From: Roseobacter ponti
Lineage (GTDB): Bacteria; Pseudomonadota; Alphaproteobacteria; Rhodobacterales; Rhodobacteraceae
Reading direction: 5' to 3'
Assembly (NCBI RefSeq): GCF_012932215.1
Contig: NZ_CP048788.1
Coordinates: 2,914,001-2,978,000, forward strand
Length of the DNA stretch: 64,000 bases
In this document: in pieces, positions 44,685 through 57,075 of the stretch
Position numbering within the stretch: position 1 is the stretch's first letter
Layout: each line of letters starts with the position of its first letter
Translations under genes and position numbers: made by a program
Notes under the pieces: model-generated
Database searches by the model: none
What the model was told of the DNA's origin: nothing
Seen by the model: the letters and a program-made list of their open reading frames with translations, nothing else

Positions 44685-45256
44685 TGAAAGTGGCGTGGAT
44701 CGCAGCGGCGGTCTTTCTGGTGGTGCCTCACTCAGGAGCAGCGCAGGCACCGCTGCCTTTCGACGTTGGCGGGGCTTTTGAACTTACCGACCACAACGGT
44801 CAGACCCGTACGCAGGAAAGCCCTGAGGGCCGCGCGCAGCTGCTATTTTTCGGCTATGCAAACTGCCAGAACATATGTTCCGCCGCACTGCCCCTGATGG
44901 CGCAGGTCGTCGATACACTGGCTGCGGATGGTATCGCCGTCACGCCCGTTATGATTACGGTCGCCCCGGATCAGGACCGGGTGGAGACAATGGCAGCCCC
45001 GCTCAAAGAGATCCACCCCGGTTTTGTCGGTCTGACCGGAGATACTGCCGGTCTCAGGGTGGCCTATGATGCGTTTTCAGTGGAGATCAAACCGCTCTTT
45101 GAGGATCCGGAATACGGCTGGATCTATTCCCACGGCAGTTTCATCTATCTGCTGGATGCGGCGGGCGACGTTCTGACGCTTGTGCCGCCGGTGCTGAGCG
45201 TGGATGAGACGGCGCGGATTGTGCGCTCCTATGTCGACCCCGCAGAAGGCACGTAA
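44684..45256 (+). CDS. SCO1/SenC/PrrC-family thiol-copper protein
   Basis: 190 residues. Signal peptide MKVAWIAAAVFLVVPHSGAA. Thioredoxin-like SCO fold with the copper-binding CxxxC in FGYANCQNICSAALPLMAQV and the third ligand histidine in YSHGSFIYLLDAAGDVL. These three are the SCO copper ligands. Known SCO proteins deliver copper to the CuA site of cytochrome oxidase or act as thiol reductases. No oxidase genes are nearby; instead it is translationally coupled to two Cys-rich periplasmic proteins, so they are its likely partners. Confidence 0.92.
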   Translation: MKVAWIAAAVFLVVPHSGAAQAPLPFDVGGAFELTDHNGQTRTQESPEGRAQLLFFGYANCQNICSAALPLMAQVVDTLAADGIAVTPVMITVAPDQDRVETMAAPLKEIHPGFVGLTGDTAGLRVAYDAFSVEIKPLFEDPEYGWIYSHGSFIYLLDAAGDVLTLVPPVLSVDETARIVRSYVDPAEGT

Positions 45257-45280
45257 AAACAAGCGCCCTGCCCGGGTCAT

Positions 45281-46516
45281 TCAGGCGCCGCCGCTGAGGC
45301 TATGCCTTTCGCTGGAAGCGCCCTTGCGCTCGTCGTCCGATGGTTCAAGCCCGTAGGGCGCCGCGATATCCCAGACGTGATCCGGCACCATGTTTTTCAT
45401 TTTCGCCGGCGCACTGTGGCGCAGATGAAGAACGGTCTCAGCAGCTTTCATCTCGACACGCGCACGCGCAAATTCGAGGCCCTTCGGTCCCAGACGCGGC
45501 TGCAGCCAGCTTACCAGCGGCCTGAGCCAGTCCGGCATCCGCCGCAAAGGCAGGCCACCGGCCGCACGCGCCGTATTAGCGATGAACCCTTTGACAGCAC
45601 CCTTCCGGCTGCCGCCGGTGCCCGGTGCGGACAGAGAAATCTGGTCGCCCAGTGATGCGAGCATCTGAGCACCCCTGTCATTGCGCACGAGGATCCACTG
45701 CTCACCCTGCCCGCCCATATAGCCGACGGTGATATCCGCGAGCACATTGGTGTAATCGACACAGGTGCGACAGGTCAGCGGGAAGAAATCATCAGGTAGA
45801 TCAGAGATCGGCAGCGACAGAAAAGGAATGAGCCGGACACGCCCGTCGCGATAGCGCAGTTCGACCCGAAAATCCGTGCGGAATTCCAGATAGGTAATCT
45901 CATCGGGGTCGCTGTCGAGCAGTGCCAGAAACCGGTGAAAGTTTTCCGTGGTGGTATTGTCCGAACACGGCGTGCCGATCACCAGCAGATGCTCAAGCCC
46001 CAAAGACGCCTCCAGCGCGCGCAGGGCATAGATCTGGCAGGGGATGCCGATCACAGCAAGGCGGGTGAAGCCCTGCGCCTGTGCCTCCTCAAGCAACGCC
46101 AGCAGTGGTGCGTAGCCCATGCGCATGCCGCGCGCATGCGCCATACCGGCGGGATCGGTGATCAGCGCCGGCACCGGCCGCCAGGGATCGTCGGTATCCG
46201 GCACCATTGTCAGCACCGCATCGACGCGGCTCTGCTGCAACAAAGCGGCCCCGAGGGCCGTCGTGATCCCCGTCCATTGCGCGCCCTGTGCAGGTGGCGT
46301 CAGCCGCGCCCGGTACATCGTCTGAAACGGGCCGAAAAAGAGCTCATCGCCCTCTGCCCGCGCTTTTCCGTGGACGGCCTTTTCCATCGCCGGATAATCC
46401 GGCGCGATAAACTGGCAGGCGCGCCCGCAGGCCTTTGCGTCCTGCAGTCTGGACACGCCACAATCGGTGCAGAGCCCGCGCGGTGCCGGCGCGCGTACCT
46501 CAGGTATCAGGATCAC
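45281..46516 (-). CDS. bciB: FrhB-family flavin/iron-sulfur reductase, BciB-like divinyl chlorophyllide 8-vinyl-reductase
   Basis: 411 residues from a GTG that overlaps the nadK stop (GTGA). Coenzyme F420 hydrogenase beta-subunit fold. Cysteine groups at [56 protein letters not shown] and [20 protein letters not shown] should hold two [4Fe-4S] clusters. GAQWTGI, the GTPC-DN motif and [14 protein letters not shown] match my recollection of BciB, which reduces the 8-vinyl group of divinyl (proto)chlorophyllide using ferredoxin. That would imply an anoxygenic phototroph, but no other photosynthesis gene is in the window, so other FrhB roles stay possible. Confidence 0.75.
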   Translation of the reverse strand: MILIPEVRAPAPRGLCTDCGVSRLQDAKACGRACQFIAPDYPAMEKAVHGKARAEGDELFFGPFQTMYRARLTPPAQGAQWTGITTALGAALLQQSRVDAVLTMVPDTDDPWRPVPALITDPAGMAHARGMRMGYAPLLALLEEAQAQGFTRLAVIGIPCQIYALRALEASLGLEHLLVIGTPCSDNTTTENFHRFLALLDSDPDEITYLEFRTDFRVELRYRDGRVRLIPFLSLPISDLPDDFFPLTCRTCVDYTNVLADITVGYMGGQGEQWILVRNDRGAQMLASLGDQISLSAPGTGGSRKGAVKGFIANTARAAGGLPLRRMPDWLRPLVSWLQPRLGPKGLEFARARVEMKAAETVLHLRHSAPAKMKNMVPDHVWDIAAPYGLEPSDDERKGASSERHSLSGGA

Positions 46517-47274
46517 GTGAACTGCTCGTTGATCAGCCGTTCTTCCAGACCGTGCCCCGGATCGAAAAGGATATGATGGGCCACCGAAGGCTCCGACCGT
46601 ATTTCAACCGAGACAACTTCCAGAACCGATTTTGCATCAGCTTCGGCCATGACAGGGCGCTTTTCGGCCTCAAGCACGTCAAAACGAACGACTGCATTTT
46701 TAGGCAGCAGCGCACCCCGCCACCGCCGGGGGCGGAATGCACTCATCGCCGTCAGTGCCAGGACTTCTGATCCGATCGGCAGAATGGGTCCGTGCGCGGA
46801 GTAATTATAAGCGGTTGAGCCCGCAGGCGTGCTCAGCAGCGCGCCGTCACAGACCAGTTCCGCCATACGCAGACGGTCATCAATGGTGATCCGCAGTTTG
46901 GCCGCCTGCGGACCTGAGCGAAGCAGAGATACCTCGTTGATCGCAAGCGCCTGCACGGTGGAGCCGTCGGCGCGGGTAGCCAGCATGCTTAGCGGGTTGA
47001 TTGTGGCCTCTTCGGCGGCAGCCAGGCGTTCGCGCAGGTCGGTCTCGGAGTAGGCATTCATCAGAAACCCGATGGTCCCACGGTTCATGCCATAGACAGG
47101 CGCACGCAGATGCTGTGTCGCATGCAGCGTCTGCAGCATAAAACCGTCCCCGCCCAGCGCCACGACAACGTCAGCCTCTTCCGGTGCCACATCCCCGTAG
47201 CGCGTCACGAGCGCCGCGCGGGCAGTCTGGGCCACGTCAGCGCGACTGGCAGCAAAGGCGATTCTCTGTGACAT
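46513..47274 (-). CDS. nadK: NAD kinase
   Basis: 253 residues. Motifs in order: [20 protein letters not shown] (the GGDG catalytic loop), [26 protein letters not shown] and [20 protein letters not shown]. It phosphorylates NAD to NADP. The short alphaproteobacterial form lacks the usual N-terminal extension. It is followed with a four-base overlap by the bciB-like gene and starts 207 bases from the divergent glyA. Confidence 0.95.
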   Translation of the reverse strand: MSQRIAFAASRADVAQTARAALVTRYGDVAPEEADVVVALGGDGFMLQTLHATQHLRAPVYGMNRGTIGFLMNAYSETDLRERLAAAEEATINPLSMLATRADGSTVQALAINEVSLLRSGPQAAKLRITIDDRLRMAELVCDGALLSTPAGSTAYNYSAHGPILPIGSEVLALTAMSAFRPRRWRGALLPKNAVVRFDVLEAEKRPVMAEADAKSVLEVVSVEIRSEPSVAHHILFDPGHGLEERLINEQFT

Positions 47275-47481
47275 CTGGCTCCCGCCCCGACTTTATCCAC
47301 CTGAAACAACCACATATGCAGCGCCTTGACCAGCATCGGGCTGCAAAGCCGCCACAGACCTCCCCTGAGAGGCTGCGGGCAGTGGCGCAGGACACGCGGG
47401 ACGCGTCGTTTCCGCCCCTTTCCCGGCCCTGAAGATTGCGGTAAACGGCTTCAACTTCTGCTTTTGCAAGGGAGACCACCC

Positions 47482-48777
47482 ATGAATGCACCGCACCGCA
47501 ATCCCGGATTTTTCACCGAAACGCTGGCCAGCAGCGATCCGGAGCTTTTTGGCTCGATTACGGACGAACTGGGCCGCCAGCGCGATGAGATCGAACTGAT
47601 CGCTTCCGAAAATATCGTCTCCGCGGCGGTGCTTGAGGCTCAGGGTTCGATTATGACCAACAAATATGCTGAAGGCTATCCGGGCCGGCGGTATTACGGT
47701 GGATGCCAGTTTGTCGATGTGGCCGAGAACCTGGCGATTGAGCGCGCCTGCAGGCTCTTTGAATGCAGCTTTGCCAATGTGCAGCCGAACTCCGGCAGCC
47801 AGGCCAATCAGGGCGTCTTTCAGGCGCTGCTGCAGCCAGGCGATACTATTCTCGGCATGAGCCTTGATGCCGGCGGGCACCTGACCCACGGGGCCAGACC
47901 GAACCAGTCGGGCAAATGGTTCAACGCGATTCAGTACGGTGTGCGCAAAGAAGATAATCTGCTGGATTATGACCAGGTCGAAGCACTCGCGAAAGAGCAT
48001 CAGCCGAAACTGATCATCGCCGGTGGCTCCGCCATTCCGCGCCAGATTGATTTCGCCAGGATGCGCGAAATTGCAGACATGGTCGGCGCGTACCTGCATG
48101 TGGATATGGCGCATTTTGCAGGCCTGGTGGCCGCGGGCGAACATCCGTCGCCTTTCCCGCACGCGCATGTCGCGACCACAACCACGCATAAAACCCTGCG
48201 CGGCCCCAGGGGCGGCATGATTCTGACCAACGACGAAGCGCTGGCGAAAAAGTTTAATTCGGCAATCTTCCCTGGCATTCAGGGTGGTCCCCTGATGCAC
48301 GTCATCGCGGCCAAGGCTGTGGCTTTTGGTGAGGCGCTGCGTCCCGATTTCAAACACTACATCCGACAGGTTGTAACGAATGCTCAGGCGCTCAGCGATC
48401 AGCTGATAAAAGGCGGACTCGATACCATTACTCACGGCACGGATACCCATGTGGTGCTGGTCGATCTGCGCCCAAAGGGCGTGAAGGGCAATGAGACCGA
48501 AAAAGCGCTGGAGCGCGCCCATATCACCTGCAACAAGAACGGCGTTCCGTTCGATCCGGAAAAACCGATGGTAACATCGGGCATCCGTCTGGGATCACCT
48601 GCGGGCACCACACGCGGCTTTGGCGAGCCGGAGTTCCGCCAGATTGCGGACTGGATCATAGAGGTGGTGGATGGTCTTGGTGAAAACGGCGCAGAGGGCA
48701 ACGGCGAGGTCGAGGCCCGGGTCAAAGCGGAAGTCGCAGAGCTTTGTGCGCGCTTCCCGCTCTATCCCAACCTGTAA
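47482..48777 (+). CDS. glyA: Serine hydroxymethyltransferase
   Basis: 431 residues from the ATG at 47482 (AAGGGAGACCACC upstream). Motifs: [40 protein letters not shown], the PLP-lysine loop [20 protein letters not shown] and the late [20 protein letters not shown]. It moves a one-carbon unit from serine to tetrahydrofolate, giving glycine. The 200-base leader before it shows no clear riboswitch. A strong terminator follows. Confidence 0.96.
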   Translation: MNAPHRNPGFFTETLASSDPELFGSITDELGRQRDEIELIASENIVSAAVLEAQGSIMTNKYAEGYPGRRYYGGCQFVDVAENLAIERACRLFECSFANVQPNSGSQANQGVFQALLQPGDTILGMSLDAGGHLTHGARPNQSGKWFNAIQYGVRKEDNLLDYDQVEALAKEHQPKLIIAGGSAIPRQIDFARMREIADMVGAYLHVDMAHFAGLVAAGEHPSPFPHAHVATTTTHKTLRGPRGGMILTNDEALAKKFNSAIFPGIQGGPLMHVIAAKAVAFGEALRPDFKHYIRQVVTNAQALSDQLIKGGLDTITHGTDTHVVLVDLRPKGVKGNETEKALERAHITCNKNGVPFDPEKPMVTSGIRLGSPAGTTRGFGEPEFRQIADWIIEVVDGLGENGAEGNGEVEARVKAEVAELCARFPLYPNL

Positions 48778-48811
48778 ATCCCGCGGCGTGCGATAGCGTC
48801 CCTTAACAGAG

Positions 48812-48840
48812 CCCTGCGCCCCTGCGGCGCAGGGTTTTTT
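48812..48840 (+). terminator. Terminator of glyA
   Basis: CCCTGCGCC-CCTGC-GGCGCAGGG, a 9-base-pair stem, is followed by TTTTTT, 35 bases after the glyA stop codon. Confidence 0.9.
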
Positions 48841-48906
48841 CTTGCCTGACGCGGGGTGCCGGGTCAGGGTTGCACCGCACAGCATTCTGTCAAAAAGGCG
48901 CAAAGC

Positions 48907-49314
48907 ATGGACATCACCCCTTCCGGCAGCAGGCCCTCGGAGAGCGGCTCACCTGAATATTTCACAGGCCGGGTGAGACTTGACCCGTTGCTCTCCAGCC
49001 CGGAGCCTGCGCGTCTGCGCGGAGCGCAGGTGACGTTCGAGCCCGGCGCGCATACCGCCTGGCACACCCACCCGCTGGGCCAGACGCTGATCGTGACCGC
49101 GGGCCAGGGGAGGGCGCAGACGCGTGGCGGGCCGGTCAGGGTGCTGCGCCCCGGTGATGTGGTCTGGTTCGCGCCGGACGAGGAGCACTGGCACGGCGCG
49201 TCACCACAGACCGGCATGAGCCATATCGCCCTTCAGGAGGCGCTGGACGGCAGTGTGGTCACCTGGCTCGACCTGGTTGCGGACGGCGATTACACCGCGT
49301 CACCCGAAGACTGA
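48907..49314 (+). CDS. Single-domain cupin protein
   Basis: 135 residues. Cupin motif 1 FEPGAHTAWHTHPLGQTLIV with HxH and Q, and motif 2 LRPGDVVWFAPDEEHWHGAS with a third histidine. The layout resembles the small carboxymuconolactone-decarboxylase-associated cupins (YQxTxxPG-like). It is free-standing and likely binds a metal ion; the substrate is unknown. Confidence 0.88.
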   Translation: MDITPSGSRPSESGSPEYFTGRVRLDPLLSSPEPARLRGAQVTFEPGAHTAWHTHPLGQTLIVTAGQGRAQTRGGPVRVLRPGDVVWFAPDEEHWHGASPQTGMSHIALQEALDGSVVTWLDLVADGDYTASPED

Positions 49315-49388
49315 AAAAACGCACCCCGATGCGACGGAAACTGTGCGCTGCTGCGTATCACCTGAAAGACAAACAGGGAGATCCGGTC

Positions 49389-49484
49389 ATGCGCAGTCCT
49401 TTTCAGCCATCGCTTCTGGTCACCACGCTGGTGATCCTTCTTGGCATCGCGACGCGCTCGGCACAGGCCTGCGGGCTGGTATAA
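49389..49484 (+). CDS. Possible 31-residue exported peptide
   Basis: ATG at 49389 has a good ribosome site (GGGAGATCCGGTC). The product reads MRSPFQPSLLVTTLVILLGI and continues ATRSAQACGLV to a stop. This looks like a signal peptide ending AQA followed by only four residues beginning with Cys. It could be a micro-lipoprotein, a leader or a truncated remnant. It is too short to judge by family. Confidence 0.4.
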   Translation: MRSPFQPSLLVTTLVILLGIATRSAQACGLV

Positions 49485-49535
49485 TCTGCGACAAACGCGC
49501 TGGCACGTCGCCACCCGCTGCGCTAAGCAGTCGGC

Positions 49536-50291
49536 ATGCTGAGCTTTAGTGAATACGGCGACGCCGATGCGCCCGCCCTTGTGATTGTGCACGGCCTTTA
49601 CGGCTCCGGGCGCAACTGGGGTGTGATTGCAAAGCGGCTTTCCGACCGGGCGCGCGTGGTGACGCCCGACATGCGCAACCACGGTGACAGTCCGCGCACG
49701 CAAACCCATAGCTACGAGGATATGGCAGGCGATCTGGCAGAGCTGATCGGCCATATCGGCGGCCCGGTGGATGTTGTGGGCCATTCGATGGGGGGCAAGG
49801 CCGCGATGCTGCTGGCGTTGGAAAACCCCGGGCTGGTCCGGCGCCTCGTTGTCGCAGATATCGCGCCGGTCTCCTACAGCCACAGCCAGATGCAGTTCAT
49901 CACCGCCATGCGCGGCGTCGACCTGGACCAGGTCACCCGCCGCTCGGAGGCTGAAGCACAGCTGGCGGCCCTCGGCGTAGAGCCCGCGCTGTGCAGCTTT
50001 TTTACACAGTCGCTGGATGTGCCGGGCAAACGCTGGCGGCTCAATCTCGACACGCTGGCGGCAGAAATGGACAGGATACTGGCCTTTCCGGATGTGTCAG
50101 GACAGTTCGGGGGCGACACACTGTTTTTGTCCGGGGCGCAGTCCGATTACGTGCAGGCCGGTCACCGCCCGGCGATACGCGATTTTTTCCCCGGCGCGCG
50201 CTTTGCAAAACTTCCCGGTGCGGGACACTGGCTGCACGCGGAAAAACCACGCGAGTTTGAAGCGGCCGTTCGGGTCTTTCTGGGCCTGTGA
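49536..50291 (+). CDS. Alpha/beta hydrolase, YbfF-like
   Basis: 251 residues. Nucleophile elbow VVGHSMGGKAAMLLALENPG (Ser near residue 84), oxyanion HG motif VIVHGLYGSGRNWGVIAKRL, DMRNHGDSPRT and the late catalytic histidine in LPGAGHWLHAEKPREFEAAV. This matches the YbfF-type esterases that hydrolyse small esters or acyl-CoA. The ribosome site is weak. It is followed by a 245-base gap before carB. Confidence 0.88.
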   Translation: MLSFSEYGDADAPALVIVHGLYGSGRNWGVIAKRLSDRARVVTPDMRNHGDSPRTQTHSYEDMAGDLAELIGHIGGPVDVVGHSMGGKAAMLLALENPGLVRRLVVADIAPVSYSHSQMQFITAMRGVDLDQVTRRSEAEAQLAALGVEPALCSFFTQSLDVPGKRWRLNLDTLAAEMDRILAFPDVSGQFGGDTLFLSGAQSDYVQAGHRPAIRDFFPGARFAKLPGAGHWLHAEKPREFEAAVRVFLGL

Positions 50292-50495
50292 CAAGGACCT
50301 GCCGCCGCGGGTCACCTTCGGCAGTTATCACGCGCCCGGGCCTGTGAAAGGGGGCCTTTGCCCGCCCGGTCCGTCGCTGCAGCGTCGCAGTAGTGCGTCA
50401 CTCCCGGACCGCATGCCCGGCTGCGCCAATTAAACACCGGCTGTGGCCTTTCCCCCTTGCACCGGGGTGGCTCTTGCCTATAACGCAGGACAATT

Positions 50496-50515
50496 TGGAC
50501 ACATGGGGGTGTCCA
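50496..50515. promoter_or_regulatory. Inverted repeat in the carB leader
   Basis: TGGACAC and GTGTCCA are perfect 7-base arms around ATGGGG, ending 21 bases before the carB start codon and just before its ribosome site. It could be an RNA hairpin affecting translation or an operator for pyrimidine control. Confidence 0.45.
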
Positions 50516-50536
50516 TACTTCAGGAAGGGCCGCGCC

Positions 50537-53896
<3,360 letters not shown>

Positions 53897-53923
53897 GCGC
53901 CGGACACGCAATGTCTGCACACC

Positions 53924-53955
53924 AAAAAGCCGCCGGTCATCCCGGCGGCTTTTTT
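53924..53955. terminator. Bidirectional terminator between carB and the charged secreted protein
   Basis: AAAAAGCCGCCGG pairs with CCGGCGGCTTTTT around a short loop, with A and T runs on the two sides. It serves carB (stop 28 bases upstream) and the converging gene. Confidence 0.9.
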
Positions 53956-53982
53956 CATGATCTGGTGATGGTCAGAGAAAGC

Positions 53983-55062
53983 TCAGCTTTCCTCAATCAC
54001 TTCAACCGCATCATCCAGCGTTTCTGCGGTTTCGTCATCCGTCAGAGGCGTATCGGGGTCCTCGGCAGGAAGCGTGTCCGCATCCTCCTGCGGCAGTACG
54101 GCTCTGACCTGATCGCGGGTGGGAAGGTTGACGCTGTCGATCAGCGCCTTTTTCTGCACGTCGTCGAGACTTTCTTCGTCGCCCTTGTAGAGACCCAGAA
54201 GGTTCGTTTCCGCATCATCAAGCGCCATGCGGTCGGGCTCTTCGACATCACTCGCCTCGTCAAGCGCGGCCTGAACGTTTTCCGCGGTCACGCTGTCTGG
54301 GTCCTCGGCCTGTTCGCGGGCATCCGCAATCGTGTCCTCAGCATTCTGCAGGGCTTCGGTATCGTTAACCAGATCGACCGCGTCCTCATAGCCTTCGTCG
54401 TCCGGCGTCAGAGTACCGTCTTCGAGATCGGCGACCGCCTGGTTGTAGGTCTCGATATACCCAAAGGCCTCCGAAACCGGCGTCAGTTCTGAAATGCGCG
54501 CTTCGGCATCGGCATAGGCTTCAGCCGCGTCAGCATACTGTGCATCCGCGACAGCATAGGCTGCAGCCACGCCAACGGGTCCGTTAAAGTTGCCGTTGCG
54601 GATATGGGCCAGCTTTGCGTTCGGGCTGGAATTGATTGCGCCGTTCATCTTTCCCAGGTTGCTGGGATGATCGAAGGCTTTTTCGATGCCGCGGTTGGTT
54701 TTAGTGCCCGAAGCTTTTGCCGTGCGGTTGTTCTTCTTCAGTCCGTCAAAGAGACCAAATCCGTTTTTGACCTTATTGCCGAGGCGGTTCAGGCTTTTCT
54801 CGACTTTCGTGCCGGCTTTGCCGCGGGACGCGGTGCTTTTGCCGCCTTTATTGCCTTTGTTACTCTTCGCAGCACCTGACTTACCTTTGTCACCGGATTT
54901 GCCTTTGGCACCACCGCCGCCGCCGTTGCCTTTGTTCCCACCGCCGTTGCCGTTGTCACTCTTGGCGACCGCCGTGTCCGCAGTGATCACAACAACCGCC
55001 GGTGCGACCGCGAAAACAGACAGAGCAAGGCTCGCGACACTGATCTGAAGATATTTTAACAT
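53983..55062 (-). CDS. Secreted protein with basic N-terminal and acidic C-terminal half
   Basis: 359 residues from the ATG at 55060-55062 (GAGGG upstream). Signal peptide MLKYLQISVASLALSVFAVA followed by VVVITADTAVAKS. Residues ~40-120 are Gly/Lys/Asn/Ser-rich and strongly basic (GAKGKSGDKGKSGAAKSNKG). A short more ordered stretch (NSSPNAKLAHIRNGNFNGPV) follows, then ~180-359 are very acidic (Asp/Glu in repeated ALDEASDVEEPD-like stretches, ending LDDAVEVIEES). No known domain. The split charge suggests binding to a surface polymer, nucleic acid or cations. Confidence 0.8.
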   Translation of the reverse strand: MLKYLQISVASLALSVFAVAPAVVVITADTAVAKSDNGNGGGNKGNGGGGGAKGKSGDKGKSGAAKSNKGNKGGKSTASRGKAGTKVEKSLNRLGNKVKNGFGLFDGLKKNNRTAKASGTKTNRGIEKAFDHPSNLGKMNGAINSSPNAKLAHIRNGNFNGPVGVAAAYAVADAQYADAAEAYADAEARISELTPVSEAFGYIETYNQAVADLEDGTLTPDDEGYEDAVDLVNDTEALQNAEDTIADAREQAEDPDSVTAENVQAALDEASDVEEPDRMALDDAETNLLGLYKGDEESLDDVQKKALIDSVNLPTRDQVRAVLPQEDADTLPAEDPDTPLTDDETAETLDDAVEVIEES

Positions 55063-55257
55063 TTCAATTTCCCTCATCCCGCATGCGGGTATTTTCTACG
55101 ATGCACAGATACTAACGCGTGAATGCGGCAACATTCCGGCGTGTGTCCGGTGCGGACGCCCCTGCCCGGCATCCAAAAAGCCCGATATTGCAGAGGTCTG
55201 TAAAGTTTATGCGAAAATATGGCGATGATTTGAGCGCAAAACGGCACCAATAAGCAA

Positions 55258-55373
55258 CCTGTGGCAGGTTTCCGCCAGGCAGGGGAAACAGTCGCGAGAA
55301 CTGCCGACCGCGAGGCGCCGGCGAGGATCCGCGCGGCCCGAAAGTGCGGTGCCGGTCGGAAATCAGGCACAGG
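55258..55373. ncRNA. Candidate structured RNA or palindromic element
   Basis: A closing stem CCTGTG/CACAGG (55258-55263 with 55368-55373) is followed inward by GGTTTCCG/CGGAAATC (55267-55274 with 55357-55364, one G-T pair), a small CAGT/ACTG hairpin (55289-55303) and GGCGCC/GGTGCC (55314-55319 with 55348-55353). A piece (GGGGAAACAG..ACTGCC..CCGCGA) loosely resembles the core of cobalamin riboswitches, but the B12 box is absent. Strand and function are open. Confidence 0.35.
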
Positions 55374-55441
55374 AGATCATTTTTCCCACCAGGAAACGGA
55401 AATCTGCGATAATCACTGATGTGGTGCGGTGCCCGACCCCC

Positions 55442-55458
55442 CAGGGCGCGACGCCCTG
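55442..55458. other. Short perfect hairpin upstream of lipoprotein gene
   Basis: CAGGGCG-CGA-CGCCCTG, seven base pairs with a three-base loop, 24 bases before the start codon. It could shape the 5' leader. Confidence 0.4.
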
Positions 55459-55482
55459 CGATTTGCGTAAACGGAGAACATT

Positions 55483-55788
55483 ATGCGTCTGATACTTCTG
55501 AGCGGCATCGCGGCTCTGACCGCAGCCTGCACGCCCCCGCCAACCGGACCGGTAACACCGCCGGCCACCACGCTGCCGTTTTTCGGTGACGGATATCGTG
55601 CCGAGGGCGATCAGTGCCGGCGTCTGGGCGAGTCTCCTGAAACGGCCAATTTTCTCGATCACACGGCCGATCTGGTCGGCTGCCCGGAAGACATGGAAAA
55701 CCTCGGTGTTTTTGTGACTGACACAGGCGCGAACGAAGTTTTCCGCCAGGATGGCTATGTCGTTTATTCGGTGCCGACCGGGATCTGA
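55483..55788 (+). CDS. Small lipoprotein
   Basis: 101 residues, GGAGAACATT upstream. Signal MRLILLSGIAALTAAC with a lipobox-like TAAC, then a proline-rich spacer (TPPPTGPVTPPATTLPFF) and a small domain with two cysteines (DQCRRLGESPETANFLD, LVGCPEDMENLGVFV) that may pair. Likely anchored to the membrane by lipid. The small size and layout are common among uncharacterised roseobacter lipoproteins. Confidence 0.75.
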   Translation: MRLILLSGIAALTAACTPPPTGPVTPPATTLPFFGDGYRAEGDQCRRLGESPETANFLDHTADLVGCPEDMENLGVFVTDTGANEVFRQDGYVVYSVPTGI

Positions 55789-55935
55789 CAGCTCTCCGAA
55801 GGGTGCACCCACCCAGGCACATTGAGCCTGGCATGATCCTCAGAGCCCGGCAGACGCTACGTCACCCGGGGCGATGTGACTTGACGCATGGTCCCCTTTG
55901 CGGTGACAACGACCCACCTGTCGGAGACCATATAT

Positions 55936-57060
55936 ATGTATCAGCCTGCCATCACCGGGACGGGCGTTTTCACGCCGGAAAACGTAATCACGAACGCGGA
56001 ACTGGTCATTGCGTTCAATGCCTATGCCGATCTGTACAACTCGGAGAATGCTGCGGCGATTGCGGCGGGCGAGGCGGAACCCAAAGAGCATTCCTCCGAG
56101 GATTTCATTGTCAAAGCCTCCGGTATCGAACAGCGCTATGTGATCGACAAAACCGGGGTGCTTGATCCGCGGGTTATGCATCCGCTCTTCCGGCAGCGCG
56201 CGGACGACGAGCCCTCGCTGATGGCTGAAATGGGGCTTGATGCGGCGCGCAAGGCGCTGGCGGCTGCCGGCAAAGACGCAGGCGGCGTCGATCTTGTAAT
56301 CTGTGCGGCCTCGAATATGGAACGGGCCTATCCTGCTGTGGCCATCGAAATACAACAGCTGCTGGGCTGCGGTGGCTTTGCCTTTGACATGAACGTGGCC
56401 TGTTCTTCGGCCACCTTCGGCATTCAGGCGGCCGCCGATATGGTGCGCGCCGGCAGCATCCGCAGCGCGCTGGTCATCAACCCTGAGATCTGCTCTGCAC
56501 ATCTTGAGTGGCGCGACCGCGACTGTCACTTTATCTTCGGCGACGTGGCCACGGCCACGCTGATCGAGCGCAGCGATGACGCGCAGGGCCCGTATTTCGA
56601 AATCCGTTCGACCCGGTGCGCCACGGAATTTTCCAACAACATCCGCAACAACAACGGCTATCTGCGCCGGTCGCGCCCGGCGGGCATGGCCGACCGCCGT
56701 GATATGCAGTTCATGCAGAACGGGCGCAAAGTCTTCAAAGAAGTTCTGCCAATGGTTTCAGAACACATCGCGGCCCATCTTTCTGATGAGGGTGTCGGGG
56801 CGGAGGCGCTCAGGCGGTTGTGGCTGCACCAGGCCAACAGGACCATGAACGATTTCATCGGCCGGAAAGTTCTGGGCAGAACGCCCGAGCCCGGCGAGCA
56901 GCCCAACATTCTGCAGGATTACGCCAACACATCCTCCGCCGGGTCGATCATTGCGTTTTCGAAATACTCAGATGACCTGCAGGACGGCGACAACGGGCTG
57001 ATCTGTTCCTTCGGCGCGGGCTATTCGGTGGGCTCTGTGCTGGTGCAACGGCGCGGGTAA
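55936..57060 (+). CDS. Atypical 3-oxoacyl-ACP synthase III (FabH-like)
   Basis: 374 residues from the ATG at 55936 (GGAGACC upstream). Thiolase-fold synthase with the FabH triad: Cys in FDMNVACSSATFGIQAAADM, His in LWLHQANRTMNDFIGRKVLG and Asn in DYANTSSAGSIIAFSKYS. It is ~50 residues longer than ordinary FabH, with an insert after residue 35 (NAAAIAAGEAEPKEHSSEDF). Such variants condense acyl-CoA with malonyl-ACP or make other beta-keto products. It stands alone, so the product is unclear. Confidence 0.9.
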   Translation: MYQPAITGTGVFTPENVITNAELVIAFNAYADLYNSENAAAIAAGEAEPKEHSSEDFIVKASGIEQRYVIDKTGVLDPRVMHPLFRQRADDEPSLMAEMGLDAARKALAAAGKDAGGVDLVICAASNMERAYPAVAIEIQQLLGCGGFAFDMNVACSSATFGIQAAADMVRAGSIRSALVINPEICSAHLEWRDRDCHFIFGDVATATLIERSDDAQGPYFEIRSTRCATEFSNNIRNNNGYLRRSRPAGMADRRDMQFMQNGRKVFKEVLPMVSEHIAAHLSDEGVGAEALRRLWLHQANRTMNDFIGRKVLGRTPEPGEQPNILQDYANTSSAGSIIAFSKYSDDLQDGDNGLICSFGAGYSVGSVLVQRRG

Positions 57061-57075
57061 TCCGGCCGCGCCGGG

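Larger units (their letters stand above)
55063..55482. other. 420-base gap with structured segments
   Basis: No coding frame is supported. It contains the palindrome CCCGCATGCGGG (55078-55089) in the leader of the minus-strand gene, a possible structured RNA at 55258-55373 (entered separately), and the hairpin CAGGGCG-CGA-CGCCCTG (55442-55458) 24 bases before the lipoprotein start. Confidence 0.55.

Noticed and set aside
55258-55373. Definite cobalamin riboswitch
   Set aside because: The B12 box (GCCACTG-like) and the usual length are missing and the downstream gene is an unrelated lipoprotein. Kept only as a structured-RNA candidate.
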